A DNA stretch of 64,000 bases from Neisseria canis (GTDB lineage: Bacteria > Pseudomonadota > Gammaproteobacteria > Burkholderiales > Neisseriaceae). Made by a program: the position numbers and the translations under genes. Below the pieces are notes generated by a model. That model was not told where the DNA came from. It was given only the letters and a program-made list of their open reading frames with translations, and ran no database searches. The stretch is from positions 124,001 through 188,000 of the forward strand of contig NZ_LR134313.1 in assembly GCF_900636765.1 (NCBI RefSeq), written 5' to 3'. Within the stretch, counting starts at the first letter, position 1; every line of letters begins with the position of its first letter. Shown here in pieces: positions 47,343-58,230 of the stretch.

Positions 47343-50300
47343 TCAATACCGCTCTAAATCGATATCCAAGCCCAGCGAACGGATTTCTTTTACCAAAACA
47401 TTGAAAGATTCAGGCATACCCGCATCGATTTTGTGTTCACCTTTAACAATGTTTTCATACATCTTCGTACGGCCGGTAACGTCATCGGATTTAACGGTAA
47501 GCATTTCTTGCAAGGTGTAGGCTGCGCCGTAAGCTTCAAGCGCCCAAACCTCCATCTCACCGAAGCGCTGGCCACCGAATTGTGCTTTACCGCCAAGAGG
47601 CTGCTGGGTAACGAGTGAATACGGGCCGGTTGAACGGGCATGCATCTTCTCATCCACTAAGTGGTGTAGTTTTAGATAATGCATCACGCCTACCGTTACT
47701 TTGCGGTCAAACGGCTCACCGGAACGGCCATCATACAAAGTGATTTGCGTTTTGCTATCGTTAAAACCCAATTTTTGAACTTCCGGATCATCACTCGGGT
47801 AAGCCAAATCAAGCATTTCGTAGATTTCGGCCTCTTTGGCACCATCGAATACCGGGGAAGCAAAGGTTGCACCTTCTTTCAGATTTTCAGCAAGAGCCAG
47901 AATTTCTTCGTCGCTCAACTCATCCAAATTTTCCTGTTTACCGCTGCCGTTGTACAAACGGTTGAGGAATTCACGGATTTCACTTGCTTTACGCTGTTCG
48001 GCCAACATACGGTCGATGCGTTCACCGATACCTTTTGCAGCCCAGCCCAAATGCACTTCCAAAATCTGACCGATATTCATACGAGAAGGTACGCCCAACG
48101 GATTCAATACGATATCCACAGGGCGGCCGTCTGCCATATAGGGCATATCTTCTACCGGAAGGATACGGGATACCACACCCTTATTACCGTGTCGACCAGC
48201 CATTTTGTCACCTGCTTGCAGGCGGCGTTTAATAGCGATAAACACTTTCACCATTTTTTGTACGCCGGGTTGCAGTTCGTCGCCTTGAGTCATTTTTTTC
48301 TTTTTAATTTCATAAAGAATTTCAGACTCTTCTCGTTTTTGCTGCAGACTGAGCTTAATGAGCTCGAGCTGTTTCGCTAAATCTTCACTAACTGGGCGGA
48401 TATCAAACCAATCGTGCTTACTGGGCAGGCTTGCTAAATATTCGGAAGTAATCTCACTGCCTTTAGTCAGCTTCATAGGGCCGCCATTGGCTTTTTGCCC
48501 AACCAGCATACGTTCGATACGGTCGAATGCATCATTATCGAAAATACGCAATTGGTCGCCCAAATCTTGACGATAGCGTTTCAATTCGGCATCAATAATA
48601 GATTGCGCACGTTTATCACGCGGAATACCTTCACGGGTGAAAACTTGAACGTCAATCACTGTACCGCTCATACCGGTAGGCATACGCAATGAGGTATCCT
48701 TCACGTCACTGGCTTTTTCACCGAAAATGGCGCGTAGCAATTTTTCTTCCGGGGTCAATTGGGTTTCACCTTTAGGCGTTACCTTGCCCACCAATACGTC
48801 TCCCGCTTCTACTTCTGCACCGATATAAACAATACCGCTCTCATCCAAACGGTTTTGCATACGCTCTGAAAGGTTCGGAATATCACGGGTAATTTCTTCC
48901 GCGCCCAATTTGGTATCGCGGGCAACTACGTTTAATTCTTCGATATGAATAGAGGTATAGCGGTCATCTGCTGCCACCTTTTCCGAAATCAAAATTGAAT
49001 CTTCGTAGTTATAACCATTCCACGGCATAAACGCGATGGTCATATTCTGGCCCAATGCTAACTCACCCAAATCAGTAGAGGCACCGTCGGCAACTACATC
49101 ACCGCGTTGTAACACGTCACCCGCTTTAACCACAGGGCGTTGGTTGATATTAGTAGATTGGTTAGAACGTGTGAATTTCACTAAATTATAAATATCCACA
49201 CCTACTTCACCGGCAGTGGCTTCTTCGTCATGCACACGCACTACGATACGGTTGGCATCCACATACTCCACCACGCCGCCACGGCGCGCAACAATAGCAG
49301 TTGCCGAATCAACAGCAACGGAACGCTCAATGCCTGTACCTACCATTGGCTTTTCAGGACGCAAACAAGGAACGGCCTGACGCTGCATGTTCGCACCCAT
49401 CAATGCACGGTTCGCATCATCGTGCTCAAGGAAGGGAATAAGCGAAGCCGCCACAGAAACCACCTGTCCGGTTGCAACGTCCATATATTGGACGCGGTCC
49501 GCGGTAGCCATAATGGTTTCGCCCTTTTCACGGCAAGTGATTAAATCACCTGTTAAATTGCCTGCTTCATCTAACTCTGCGTTGGCCTGTGCAATTACAT
49601 ACCTGCCTTCCTCAATAGCAGACAAATAATCAATTTCATTGGTTACTTTGCCATCAATAACACGGCGGTAAGGAGTTTCTAAAAAGCCGTATTCATTTGT
49701 TCGCGCATATACAGATAATGAGTTAATCAATCCGATATTTGGACCTTCAGGCGTCTCAATCGGACATACGCGACCGTAATGGGTTGGATGCACGTCCCGC
49801 ACTTCGAAACCTGCTCGTTCACGGGTCAAACCACCTGGACCTAAAGCCGATACACGGCGTTTATGGGTAATTTCAGACAGGGGGTTGGTCTGATCCATGA
49901 ACTGACTCAACTGGCTGGAACCGAAAAACTCTTTAATGGCCGCAGAAACCGGTTTAGCGTTGATTAAATCGGTAGGCATTAAGTTTTCTGACTCTGCTTG
50001 ATTCAAGCGTTCTTTTACTGCACGTTCGACACGTGACAAACCACTTCTGAACTGATTTTCCGTAAGCTCTCCGACAGAACGGACACGGCGGTTACCCAAA
50101 TGGTCAATATCATCTACCTCTCCATGACCATTGCGCAGCTCAACCAAAGTTGCAATCGAAACGACAATATCCTCTACACTTAATACATAGCCACCTTTCT
50201 CAGCAGCACCTGCAAAGGTTTCATTAATTAGACGACCATACCAAGATGCTTTTTGAGCATCAGTCAATTTTTGTTCATATGTCCGTGTATTAAATTTCAT

Positions 50301-51521
50301 ACGGCCAACACGCGACAAATCGTAGCTATCTTCATTGAAGAATAAGCGGTTAAACAACAACTCAACCGCCTCCTCTGTAGGAGGTTCACCAGGACGCATC
50401 ATGCGGTAAATCGCTACCCTTGCGGCTTGTTGATCAACTGTCTCATCTGTACTTAATGTTGCAGAAATATAACCACCTTGATCCAACTCATTAATATACA
50501 GGGTTTCCAAATTGGTAACGCCTTGGATATCCAGCTGAGCCAACAATTCTTCTGTAATCTCATCATTAGCAACAGCTAATACTTCACCTGTATCAGGCAC
50601 AACAACATCTTTGGCTAAAATTTTTCCAATCAAAGTATCTGGTTCTATCGCTAAACGCTTCAAGCCTGATTTTTCAATATCACGGATATTTTTAGCAGTA
50701 ATACGCTTACCGGCACTTACCAAAACATTGCCATCTTTATCTGCGATATCCAACTTAGCTGTTTCACCTTTCAAACGAGCAGGCACCAAGTCTGTTTCAA
50801 TACCATTTTTAGATAAATAGAATGTTTCTTTATCATAAAAAGTATCTAAAATCTGCTCATTGCTGTAACCCAAAGCTTTTAAAAGAATAGTTACAGGCAT
50901 TTTCCGACGACGGTCAATACGGAAATATAATAAATCTTTTGGATCAAACTCAAAATCTAACCATGAACCACGATAGGGAATAACTCTTGCGGAAAACAAT
51001 AACTTACCAGAAGAATGCGTTTTACCACGGTCATGTTCAAAAAACACACCGGGGGAACGATGCAGCTGAGATACAATAACCCGCTCGGTTCCATTGATTA
51101 CAAAAGAGCCGCTTGGGGTCATCAAAGGAATTTCACCCATGTAAACTTCATTTTCGCGCACCTCTTTTACTGTAGGCTTAGAGGATTCTTTATCTAAAAT
51201 CACCAACCTGATACGAGCACGCAAAGGAGCAGCATAAGTGATGCCGCGTAATTGACATTCAGCGATGTCAAACAGAGGCTCCCCTAAAATATAATGCACA
51301 AATTCAAGACGTGCGTAACCATTATGACTAACTATCGGGAAAATAGAATTGAATGCAGCTTGCAAACCATCATCACTACGTTTATCAAAAGGTTTTTCTT
51401 GCTGCAAAAATTTAGAATAAGAGTCTAATTGTGTTGCCAACAAAAATGGCACATCCAAAACATTTGCACGCTTTGCAAAACTCTTACGAATGCGCTTCTT
51501 TTCTGTAAAAGAATAACTCAT
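47343..51521 (-). CDS. rpoB: RNA polymerase beta subunit
   Basis: 1392 residues from ATG 51521, giving the usual N-terminus [23 protein letters not shown] is eight bases upstream, and an ATG five codons earlier is less likely. The rifampicin-binding region is intact and wild-type in look ([33 protein letters not shown]). The C-terminal [15 protein letters not shown] and [18 protein letters not shown] are conserved. No DUS inside. Confidence 0.98.
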   Translation of the reverse strand: MSYSFTEKKRIRKSFAKRANVLDVPFLLATQLDSYSKFLQQEKPFDKRSDDGLQAAFNSIFPIVSHNGYARLEFVHYILGEPLFDIAECQLRGITYAAPLRARIRLVILDKESSKPTVKEVRENEVYMGEIPLMTPSGSFVINGTERVIVSQLHRSPGVFFEHDRGKTHSSGKLLFSARVIPYRGSWLDFEFDPKDLLYFRIDRRRKMPVTILLKALGYSNEQILDTFYDKETFYLSKNGIETDLVPARLKGETAKLDIADKDGNVLVSAGKRITAKNIRDIEKSGLKRLAIEPDTLIGKILAKDVVVPDTGEVLAVANDEITEELLAQLDIQGVTNLETLYINELDQGGYISATLSTDETVDQQAARVAIYRMMRPGEPPTEEAVELLFNRLFFNEDSYDLSRVGRMKFNTRTYEQKLTDAQKASWYGRLINETFAGAAEKGGYVLSVEDIVVSIATLVELRNGHGEVDDIDHLGNRRVRSVGELTENQFRSGLSRVERAVKERLNQAESENLMPTDLINAKPVSAAIKEFFGSSQLSQFMDQTNPLSEITHKRRVSALGPGGLTRERAGFEVRDVHPTHYGRVCPIETPEGPNIGLINSLSVYARTNEYGFLETPYRRVIDGKVTNEIDYLSAIEEGRYVIAQANAELDEAGNLTGDLITCREKGETIMATADRVQYMDVATGQVVSVAASLIPFLEHDDANRALMGANMQRQAVPCLRPEKPMVGTGIERSVAVDSATAIVARRGGVVEYVDANRIVVRVHDEEATAGEVGVDIYNLVKFTRSNQSTNINQRPVVKAGDVLQRGDVVADGASTDLGELALGQNMTIAFMPWNGYNYEDSILISEKVAADDRYTSIHIEELNVVARDTKLGAEEITRDIPNLSERMQNRLDESGIVYIGAEVEAGDVLVGKVTPKGETQLTPEEKLLRAIFGEKASDVKDTSLRMPTGMSGTVIDVQVFTREGIPRDKRAQSIIDAELKRYRQDLGDQLRIFDNDAFDRIERMLVGQKANGGPMKLTKGSEITSEYLASLPSKHDWFDIRPVSEDLAKQLELIKLSLQQKREESEILYEIKKKKMTQGDELQPGVQKMVKVFIAIKRRLQAGDKMAGRHGNKGVVSRILPVEDMPYMADGRPVDIVLNPLGVPSRMNIGQILEVHLGWAAKGIGERIDRMLAEQRKASEIREFLNRLYNGSGKQENLDELSDEEILALAENLKEGATFASPVFDGAKEAEIYEMLDLAYPSDDPEVQKLGFNDSKTQITLYDGRSGEPFDRKVTVGVMHYLKLHHLVDEKMHARSTGPYSLVTQQPLGGKAQFGGQRFGEMEVWALEAYGAAYTLQEMLTVKSDDVTGRTKMYENIVKGEHKIDAGMPESFNVLVKEIRSLGLDIDLERY

Positions 51522-51683
51522 GTAAAACACTCCCAAAAACGGAAAGATGGTTAAAGAGAAACTATTGAATCTTACTTATTAACAAGTCCATATTCACAAA
51601 TTTAAATAAATTTACTGTGTAACAACCAAAAAATAGAAAATTTATGTAAACTTATGAGTTATATTTTTCTAAAAGCGAAATAA

Positions 51684-51705
51684 GGCTGGCAGTAAACTGC
51701 CAGCC
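51684..51705 (-). terminator. Attenuator-like hairpin between rplL and rpoB
   Basis: GGCTGGCAG, a four-base loop, CTGCCAGCC: a perfect 9-bp stem 18 bases after the rplL stop, followed on the complement by a T-rich but not continuous run. A partial terminator at this place is known in E. coli and sets the ribosomal protein to polymerase ratio. Confidence 0.7.
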
Positions 51706-51722
51706 CAATCTGCAGAAAAAGC

Positions 51723-52094
51723 TTATTTGATTTCGACTTTAGCGCCAGCTTCTTCCAATTGTTTCTTAATATCATCAGCTTCTGCTTGAGAAACACCTTC
51801 TTTAAGCGTTTTCGGAGCACCATCGACCATATCTTTAGCTTCTTTCAAGCCTAAACCAGTAATGGCGCGAACAACTTTAATAACACCTACTTTTTGGTCA
51901 CCGGCAGAAGCTAAAATAACATCAAATTCAGTTTTAGCTTCAGCGGCAGCAGCACCAGCAGCAGGACCAGCAGCAACAGCAACAGCAGCAGCTGATACAC
52001 CAAATTTTTCTTCAAACGCCTTAACTAAGTCGTTCAACTCCATTACAGTTAAATTACCAACTGCTTCTAAAATGTCTTCTTTAGTAATAGCCAT
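51723..52094 (-). CDS. rplL: 50S ribosomal protein L7/L12
   Basis: 123 residues. The N-terminal dimer domain ([30 protein letters not shown]) is followed by an Ala-rich hinge (about 34-55) and the factor-binding domain ([31 protein letters not shown] spread over two helices). Forms the ribosome stalk with L10. AGGAG lies upstream of the ATG. Confidence 0.97.
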   Translation of the reverse strand: MAITKEDILEAVGNLTVMELNDLVKAFEEKFGVSAAAVAVAAGPAAGAAAAEAKTEFDVILASAGDQKVGVIKVVRAITGLGLKEAKDMVDGAPKTLKEGVSQAEADDIKKQLEEAGAKVEIK

Positions 52095-52157
52095 GCTATC
52101 AAACTCCTAATTTTTAATTCAAAATATTTGATTATTTAGTTAATAAAGCTGTTATTT

Positions 52158-52655
52158 TCAAGCAGCTTCGCCTTCCTTCTTCTCTGCCAAAGCAGCCAAT
52201 CCTCGAGCAAGACTTGAAACAGGCGCTTGCATAACAAATAACAATTTAGACAACAATTCTTCACGGCTTGGAATAGATGCTAACTCACTAACCTGACTTG
52301 CATCCATAACTTCACCATTATAAGAACCTGCCTTAATAATGATTTTGTCATCTTTTTTCGAGAATTGATGTAACACTTTTGCAGCAGCAACAGCATCTTC
52401 TGATGCAGCATAAACTAAAGGGCCTACCATTTGCTCAGCTAAAGCAGCAAATGAAGTACCTTCAACTGCGCGACGAGCCAATGTATTCTTAAGAACGCGT
52501 AAATACACACCTTCTTTTCGTGCATTGGAACGCAACTCTGTCATGCTAGCAACACTGATACCGCGATATTCGGCGATAACCATAGTTTGAGCATTAGCAA
52601 TACTTGTACTAATTTCTTCTACGGCTGCTTTCTTGGTTTCAATATTGAGACTCAA
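52158..52655 (-). CDS. rplJ: 50S ribosomal protein L10 (TTG start)
   Basis: 165 residues. [22 protein letters not shown] and [17 protein letters not shown] are L10 signatures. The start codon is TTG (52653-52655 on the complement), six bases after GGGAGG. A rare start combined with a strong ribosome binding site fits feedback control of translation through the leader. Anchors L7/L12 on the stalk. Confidence 0.95.
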   Translation of the reverse strand: MSLNIETKKAAVEEISTSIANAQTMVIAEYRGISVASMTELRSNARKEGVYLRVLKNTLARRAVEGTSFAALAEQMVGPLVYAASEDAVAAAKVLHQFSKKDDKIIIKAGSYNGEVMDASQVSELASIPSREELLSKLLFVMQAPVSSLARGLAALAEKKEGEAA

Positions 52656-52681
52656 GGTCTACCTCCCACTGTTTACAATCA

Positions 52682-52884
52682 AAATATCTAAAAGCAAAAA
52701 TAGATATTTCACCAGCGCGGCAACCTGAAAAGACATTCACAAGCAATTTTGCTTTAACACTTCAGGACTACCGTCTGCGTAGGGTTAAATTATTAAATCT
52801 TTCGATCCCTACGGTCTTGGACATCTACTTAAATAATTAAGTAGCCCATAGTATATGGTGACTTTTGGCAACCCAAAAGTCACC
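52682..52884 (-). promoter_or_regulatory. L10-type leader of rplJ-rplL
   Basis: The 245-base gap between rplA and rplJ is full of structure. On the complement, in order: a perfect 12-bp hairpin GGTGACTTTTGG/CCAAAAGTCACC (52857-52884) and CTACTTAA/TTAAGTAG (52825-52844). These are followed by ACCGTAGGG paired with CCCTACGCAGACGGT (52770-52815), which resembles the L10-binding kink-turn stem, and AAATATCTA/TAGATATTT (52682-52709) just before the ribosome binding site. TATACT beside the first hairpin is a possible -10. Known role of such leaders: L10-L12 binds and blocks rplJ translation. Confidence 0.75.
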
Positions 52885-52900
52885 TATAAAATCTTACTGC

Positions 52901-53596
52901 TTAGTTGTTCACACTCGTTGTGTCGACCCGAACACCTAAACCCATCGTGCTACTTACAGCCACTTTCTTTAAATATTGGCCTTTAGCAGCAGCAGGCTTT
53001 GCTTTAACCAAAGCATCTAACAATGCGTAAAAATTCTCTTTTAAATCAGTTTCAGAGAAAGAAGCCCGACCAATTGTTGCATGTACAATACCAGCCTTGT
53101 CTGTCCTATATTGAATTTGGCCTGCTTTTGCATTTTTAACAGCTTCTGCAACATTGGGGGTTACTGTTCCTACTTTAGGGTTCGGCATTAAGCCACGAGG
53201 CCCCAAAATAGTTCCTAACTGTCCAACGATGCGCATAGCATCAGGAGAAGCAATCACCACATCAAAATCTAAATTACCTTTTTTGACTTCTTCGGCTAAA
53301 TCCTCAAAACCTACAACATCTGCACCAGCTTCTTTTGCCGCCTCTGCATTAGCACCTTGGGTAAACACAGCTACTCGAGTAACTTTACCCGTACCTTTAG
53401 GTAACACAACAGAACCACGAATCACTTGATCAGACTTGCGAGGATCAACACCCAAATTAAATGAAGCATCAATTGACTCGTCAAATTTTGCTGTCGCAGC
53501 TTTCTTCACTAAAGAAATAGCCTCATCAATTGAATATAATTTATTGGCCTCAACTGACTGCCTCAGAGTTTTTAAACGCTTGGACACCTTAGCCAT
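52901..53596 (-). CDS. rplA: 50S ribosomal protein L1
   Basis: 231 residues, standard length. [22 protein letters not shown] at the N-terminus, and the L1 signature around [15 protein letters not shown]. Binds 23S rRNA at the L1 stalk and in other bacteria represses its own operon. Its ATG overlaps the rplK stop by one base (TAATG), so the two are translationally coupled. Confidence 0.97.
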   Translation of the reverse strand: MAKVSKRLKTLRQSVEANKLYSIDEAISLVKKAATAKFDESIDASFNLGVDPRKSDQVIRGSVVLPKGTGKVTRVAVFTQGANAEAAKEAGADVVGFEDLAEEVKKGNLDFDVVIASPDAMRIVGQLGTILGPRGLMPNPKVGTVTPNVAEAVKNAKAGQIQYRTDKAGIVHATIGRASFSETDLKENFYALLDALVKAKPAAAKGQYLKKVAVSSTMGLGVRVDTTSVNN

Positions 53597-54027
53597 TACA
53601 CACCCTCCACATCGAGACCCATAGAACGAGCAGAACCAGCAATAGTACGAACAGCCGCATCTAAATCAGCAGCAGTTAAGTCTGGCTCTTTAGTTTTAGC
53701 AATCTCTTCCAGTTGCGCACGTGTTATTTTACCTACCTTGCTAGTTAACGGATTTGAACTACCTTTTTGCAAACCAGCCGCCTTCTTCAACAAGATTGAA
53801 GCAGGGGGCGTCTTCATCACAAAAGTAAATGATTTATCAGCAAAAGCTGTAATCACCACAGGAATTGGAAGACCAGGCTCCATCCCTTGAGTTGCCGCAT
53901 TAAACGCTTTACAAAATTCCATAATATTCAAACCACGTTGGCCTAATGCTGGACCAACCGGCGGTGAAGGGTTCGCTTTCCCTGCAGGAATTTGCAGTTT
54001 AATATAACCAATAATTTTTTTTGCCAC
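53596..54027 (-). CDS. rplK: 50S ribosomal protein L11 (GTG start)
   Basis: 143 residues. The start is GTG at 54025-54027 on the complement with AGGAG seven bases upstream, giving [21 protein letters not shown] as in other L11 proteins. An ATG 16 codons upstream lies in the leader. [22 protein letters not shown] and the C-terminal rRNA-binding domain are intact. Confidence 0.96.
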   Translation of the reverse strand: MAKKIIGYIKLQIPAGKANPSPPVGPALGQRGLNIMEFCKAFNAATQGMEPGLPIPVVITAFADKSFTFVMKTPPASILLKKAAGLQKGSSNPLTSKVGKITRAQLEEIAKTKEPDLTAADLDAAVRTIAGSARSMGLDVEGV

Positions 54028-54090
54028 AATTAAGCTCCTAATAACGGGTATAACGTGGAAACTTCCACTCCCCAAAAAATCAAGTCTTAA

Positions 54091-54119
54091 ATTATAAAAT
54101 GCTTTTTATTTAATTGCAA
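54091..54119 (-). promoter_or_regulatory. Strong sigma-70 promoter for rplK-rplA
   Basis: On the complement: TTGCAA (54114-54119), a 17-base spacer, TATAAT (54091-54096). The start of transcription would fall near 54084, giving a leader of roughly 57 bases. Confidence 0.8.
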
Positions 54120-54135
54120 CTGATTAAATAATCCC

Positions 54136-54169
54136 ATATTTATGAATAAACCGTATTATTCATAAATAT
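54136..54169. repeat. Perfect 14-bp palindrome upstream of the rplK promoter
   Basis: ATATTTATGAATAA (54136-54149) and TTATTCATAAATAT (54156-54169) with a six-base spacer. Located just upstream of the -35 box, so it may be a regulator site, an UP-like element or a cruciform. Confidence 0.55.
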
Positions 54170-54179
54170 CTAAAATGAT

Positions 54180-54212
54180 AAAGCCACTTTATGCTTAAAA
54201 TTAAGTGACTTT
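54180..54212 (-). terminator. Hairpin after nusG
   Basis: On the complement AAAGTCACTT pairs with AAGTGGCTTT (one G-U) around a 13-base loop, 34 bases after the nusG stop. The T tract is weak. Confidence 0.5.
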
Positions 54213-54245
54213 GTATTTCAATATTTTCGAAAAATTAATTCAAAG

Positions 54246-54785
54246 TTAAATTTTTTCAACTTGGCTAAATTCAAGCTCAACAGGTGTTTCTCTGCCAAAA
54301 ATCTGAACTAAAACCCTTAGCTTGTTACGCTCATAATCAACATCTTCTACTACGCCATTAAAATCAGCAAATGGACCATCATTTACTCTCACTTGCTGAC
54401 CAATATCAAACTCAACTTTAGGCTTAGGTTTACGATCAGTATCACCCTTGCCCACTTGATTCATCAACGACTCAACTTCTTTCTGAGAAATAGGAATAGG
54501 CCGATTCGCAGTACCACCAATAAAGCCATTCACCCTAGGCGTACTTTTTACCAAATGCCATGACTCATCCGTCATTTCCATTTCCACAAGAACATAACCC
54601 GGAAAAAACTTTCGTTCACTAACAGTACGTCGCCCATTCTTGATATCCACCACTTCTTCAACTGGCACAAGAATCTCACCAAAATAGCCCTCCATATTTT
54701 CACGAGCAACTCGTTCTTTCAAGGTTTTTTGGACATTTTTTTCAAAGCCAGAATAAGCTTGAACAACATACCAGCATTTAGCCAT
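54246..54785 (-). CDS. nusG: Transcription antitermination/elongation factor NusG
   Basis: 179 residues. The NGN domain begins [20 protein letters not shown], and [12 protein letters not shown] is conserved. The C-terminal KOW domain is around [21 protein letters not shown]. Links RNA polymerase with Rho and the ribosome. Five bases downstream of secE, as in nearly all bacteria. Confidence 0.97.
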   Translation of the reverse strand: MAKCWYVVQAYSGFEKNVQKTLKERVARENMEGYFGEILVPVEEVVDIKNGRRTVSERKFFPGYVLVEMEMTDESWHLVKSTPRVNGFIGGTANRPIPISQKEVESLMNQVGKGDTDRKPKPKVEFDIGQQVRVNDGPFADFNGVVEDVDYERNKLRVLVQIFGRETPVELEFSQVEKI

Positions 54786-54790
54786 TTTTC

Positions 54791-55234
54791 TTAACCTCTC
54801 AACAATACTGCATTAAATACTATAGTAATCAGGCTATCTACAGTATAAATAAAGGCTGATAATATTAGTGCAAAAATGATTACTCTAATTGTAATTTTAG
54901 TAGACTCGGCTCTAGTCGGCCAAACAACTTTCTTAAATTCAACATACGAATCTTTAATATAAGAAAGAAAGCCTCTGCCATATTGACACCAAGACAAAAT
55001 CATTACCACTGCAACCAAACCACTCAAAACTAAGAGCGCATATCTTAAATACAGGGAAATATTCAAGACATTAAAATAGTACACCCACAACCCTAAACCA
55101 AATATAGAAAATGCGATAACTGACTTCATGTAATCAGCAACGCTTATTCTTTTCTTAACTTGGTTGCTTTTTTTATCCCACTGAGCAATACCCGTATTAG
55201 GTGAGTGTGATTCAGAAGGTGTTTTCTCTGTCAT
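54791..55234 (-). CDS. secE: Preprotein translocase subunit SecE
   Basis: 147 residues from ATG 55234, with 13 upstream codons rejected as leader. An N-terminal polar region ([15 protein letters not shown]) is followed by transmembrane segments around 40-55, 60-80 and 115-140. The conserved amphipathic [21 protein letters not shown] precedes the last. The three-helix form resembles E. coli SecE. Essential part of SecYEG. Confidence 0.9.
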   Translation of the reverse strand: MTEKTPSESHSPNTGIAQWDKKSNQVKKRISVADYMKSVIAFSIFGLGLWVYYFNVLNISLYLRYALLVLSGLVAVVMILSWCQYGRGFLSYIKDSYVEFKKVVWPTRAESTKITIRVIIFALILSAFIYTVDSLITIVFNAVLLRG

Positions 55235-55256
55235 TTTAAACCCAAACAAATTAATA

Positions 55257-55289
55257 AAAACTAACCGACTCATAAGGCCGGTTAGTTTT
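55257..55289 (-). terminator. Terminator between tRNA-Trp and secE
   Basis: On the complement AAAACTAACCG and CGGTTAGTTTT form an 11-bp stem with an 11-base loop and a T run. It ends about 22 bases before the secE ATG and leaves little room for a separate secE promoter, so partial read-through is likely. Confidence 0.75.
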
Positions 55290-55295
55290 CTGATT

Positions 55296-55371
55296 TGGCA
55301 GGCCAGGAGGGTCTCGAACCCCCAACCCTCGGTTTTGGAGACCGATACTCTACCAATTGAGCTACTGGCCT
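55296..55371 (-). tRNA. tRNA-Trp (CCA)
   Basis: 76 bases including an encoded CCA end. Acceptor AGGCCAG/CTGGCCT, D-arm GCTC/GAGT, anticodon arm TCGGT-CTCCAAA-ACCGA with anticodon CCA, T-arm GGGGG-TTCGAGA-CCCTC. Lies between tuf and secE. Confidence 0.96.
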
Positions 55372-55378
55372 CTAAACT

Positions 55379-56563
55379 TTAAGCAATAATAGAAGAAACC
55401 ACACCTGCACCTACAGTCCGGCCACCTTCACGAATCGCAAAACGCAAACCTTCTTCCATAGCAATCGGTGCAATCAATTCTACTGTGATGGCTACATTCT
55501 CGCCAGGCATAACCATTTCAACACCTTCTTCCAAAGTCACAGCACCTGTCACATCTGTTGTACGGAAGTAGAACTGAGGACGGTAGTTTGCAAAGAATGG
55601 AGTATGACGACCACCTTCTTCTTTGCTCAAAACATACACTTCAGCTTTAAATTTGGTGTGAGGTGTAATTGTACCCGGTTTGGCCAATACTTGACCGCGC
55701 TCCACTTCTTCACGCTTAGTACCGCGCAACAAAACACCAACGTTATCACCAGCTTGCCCCTGATCCAACAGCTTACGGAACATCTCAACACCGGTACAAG
55801 TGGTTTTTTGGGTTTCTTTCAAACCTACGATTTCAATTTCATCGCCTACGTTGATAATACCACGCTCAACACGACCGGTTACTACGGTACCGCGGCCAGA
55901 AATAGAAAATACGTCTTCAATCGGTAACAGGAACGGTTTGTCGACAGCGCGCTCAGGCGTAGGAATATAGCTATCCAATGCTGCAGCCAGTTCATAGATT
56001 TTTTCTTTGTATGCTGCGTCACCTTCCAAAGCTTTCAATGCAGAACCTTGGACGATCGGGCAGTCATCACCCGGGAAATCGTAACTAGACAACAGGTCAC
56101 GGATTTCCATCTCAACCAATTCCAACAACTCTGCATCGTCAACCATATCGCATTTATTCATAAATACGATAATGTAAGGCACACCCACCTGACGAGCCAA
56201 CAGAATATGTTCGCGAGTTTGCGGCATAGGACCGTCGGCTGCAGAACATACCAAAATCGCACCATCCATTTGGGCTGCACCGGTAATCATGTTTTTAACG
56301 TAGTCTGCGTGACCCGGGCAATCTACGTGTGCATAGTGGCGGGTTTCAGTTTCATACTCTACATGTGAAGTGTTAATGGTAATGCCGCGGGCTTTTTCTT
56401 CCGGAGCATTGTCGATTTGGTCGTAGCCTTTAGCCTGACCACCAAATTTCTCAGCCAAAATTGTGGTTAGTGCTGCTGTCAATGTGGTTTTACCATGGTC
56501 AACGTGACCGATGGTGCCAACGTTTACGTGCGGTTTGCTACGTTCAAATTTTTCCTTAGCCAT
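55379..56563 (-). CDS. tuf: Elongation factor Tu
   Basis: 394 residues. G1 GHVDHGKT, G3 DCPGHADY, G4 NKCDMVDD, G5 in [12 protein letters not shown]. Domains 2 and 3 are complete, ending [15 protein letters not shown]. Brings aminoacyl-tRNA to the ribosome. Cotranscribed with three upstream tRNA genes, as in the E. coli tufB operon. A second tuf copy may exist outside the window. Confidence 0.98.
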   Translation of the reverse strand: MAKEKFERSKPHVNVGTIGHVDHGKTTLTAALTTILAEKFGGQAKGYDQIDNAPEEKARGITINTSHVEYETETRHYAHVDCPGHADYVKNMITGAAQMDGAILVCSAADGPMPQTREHILLARQVGVPYIIVFMNKCDMVDDAELLELVEMEIRDLLSSYDFPGDDCPIVQGSALKALEGDAAYKEKIYELAAALDSYIPTPERAVDKPFLLPIEDVFSISGRGTVVTGRVERGIINVGDEIEIVGLKETQKTTCTGVEMFRKLLDQGQAGDNVGVLLRGTKREEVERGQVLAKPGTITPHTKFKAEVYVLSKEEGGRHTPFFANYRPQFYFRTTDVTGAVTLEEGVEMVMPGENVAITVELIAPIAMEEGLRFAIREGGRTVGAGVVSSIIA

Positions 56564-56618
56564 GGCAATTTCCTATATTTAATAAAAGTTTTGTTTAAAG
56601 TTACGGATTTCAAGAATT

Positions 56619-56693
<75 letters not shown>

Positions 56694-56703
56694 CAATATG
56701 AAT

Positions 56704-56777
56704 TGGAGCGGGTGAAGGGAATCGAACCCTCACCGTAAGCTTGGAAGGCTTCTGCTCTACCATTGAGCTACACCCGC
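56704..56777 (-). tRNA. tRNA-Gly (TCC)
   Basis: 74 bases with encoded CCA. Acceptor GCGGGTG/CACCCGC, anticodon TCC in AGAAGCC-TTCCAAG, T-loop TTCGATT. Confidence 0.96.
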
Positions 56778-56814
56778 ATACTTACTATTCTTTTGCCCCA
56801 TAAACTTGGATGTT

Positions 56815-56898
56815 TGGTGGTGGGAGAAGGATTCGAACCTTCGAAGCTCTCGCAACAGATTTACAGTCTGCCCCCTTTGACCGCTCGGGAATCCCACC
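56815..56898 (-). tRNA. tRNA-Tyr (GTA)
   Basis: 84 bases with encoded CCA and the long variable arm of a class II tRNA. Acceptor GGTGGGA/TCCCACC, anticodon GTA in CAGAC-TGTAAAT-CTG, T-loop TTCGAAT. Confidence 0.95.
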
Positions 56899-56907
56899 TC
56901 AAGAGAA

Positions 56908-56953
56908 AACGAATAATACAAACTAGCTTAAAAGCCGTCAAGTATTATTCGTT
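56908..56953 (-). promoter_or_regulatory. tRNA-tuf operon promoter flanked by a perfect inverted repeat
   Basis: On the complement: TTGACG (56936-56941), 17-base spacer, TATTAT (56913-56918), directly before tRNA-Tyr. AACGAATAATAC (56908-56919) and GTATTATTCGTT (56942-56953) form a perfect 12-bp inverted repeat that brackets the -35 and overlaps the -10. Confidence 0.8.
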
Positions 56954-57006
56954 ATATTTTTCCAATTATCTCTTAAAATTTTAATTTATAAACGAATTAT
57001 TTCAGA

Positions 57007-57270
<264 letters not shown>

Positions 57271-57450
57271 TTATATTTTCAAATTTAAACTTAATTAGTT
57301 AACTGAGGATTATAGCACAAACTGTTTTTTTCGCTGGCTGTTTAAGCTATTTTTCAATTTGAGAATAATTATTAAAATCAAAGAAGTATAAACCAATTCA
57401 GTGTGATATAGATGCTGACATCATGAGGCCTTTTATTGCTTATTTTTCAC

Positions 57451-58011
57451 TTAGGGTTGATATATTCTTACTTCAAATAGGCTTTTTCCTGATTTGCCTT
57501 TACGATGCAGATACAGCCATTGGGGGATTGGAGGCATATTTGCTGCTTCTATATACACCATTGCTTTTTCAGACAGGCATTTTTCCAACACTTCGAATAA
57601 TATTTCCCAATCCTCCCATATATATGGTGGATCAAGAAACACTACATCAAACTTTTCGCCTGATGATTTTAAATAATTAAGCGCATCCTGAGATGCTACG
57701 GTTATCTTATCTTGAAGCTCCAGTTCAACTGCATTTTGCTGCAATAGGCGGCTGCTATCTTTGTATTTTTCCACCATTACAACATGTCTGGCATTACGAG
57801 ACGCCGCCTCTAACCCCAAAACACCACTGCCTGCAAATAAATCCAGCACTTTCAGACCGGTCAAATCTTGACCGAGCCAATTAAATAGCCGCTCTCTAAC
57901 CATATCTGCGGTAGGACGCAAACCGTCGGCTGATAAGAATCGGATTTTCCGCCCTCTGCAGCTACCGCCGATAATTCTTACTTGATTAGCGTGCTTTGAA
58001 TGTTTTGACAC
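57451..58011 (-). CDS. rsmD: 16S rRNA (guanine966-N2)-methyltransferase RsmD
   Basis: 186 residues. RIIGGSCRGRKIRFLSADGLRPTADMVRERLFNWL and the SAM loop VLDLFAGSGVLGLEAASR are characteristic. The catalytic motif is FLDPPY. A DUS in the 3' third is translated as EKCLSEKAM. Methylates G966 of 16S rRNA during 30S assembly. Confidence 0.93.
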   Translation of the reverse strand: MSKHSKHANQVRIIGGSCRGRKIRFLSADGLRPTADMVRERLFNWLGQDLTGLKVLDLFAGSGVLGLEAASRNARHVVMVEKYKDSSRLLQQNAVELELQDKITVASQDALNYLKSSGEKFDVVFLDPPYIWEDWEILFEVLEKCLSEKAMVYIEAANMPPIPQWLYLHRKGKSGKSLFEVRIYQP

Positions 58012-58199
58012 CTTAACCTCCTTTTTCAGACAGGCCTTGATTGTTGTTTCAAATTGATTTTTTAACTGTACTATGTGCAGCCTATGAATGCCTGTCTGAA
58101 CAATTTCCGGGATGTAACACCGCCGACAAGCAGTATTTCACGAAACAAAACCTAGTTAGTTCTGTAACTTGTAAACTACTCAGCCTAAACAGATAAAGA

Positions 58200-58223
58200 A
58201 AAGCGGATATTAATATCCGCTTT
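58200..58223 (-). terminator. topA terminator
   Basis: A perfect 24-base palindrome (AAAGCGGATATT and its complement) seven bases beyond the topA stop, followed on the complement by TCTTT. Confidence 0.7.
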
Positions 58224-58230
58224 ACAGCTT

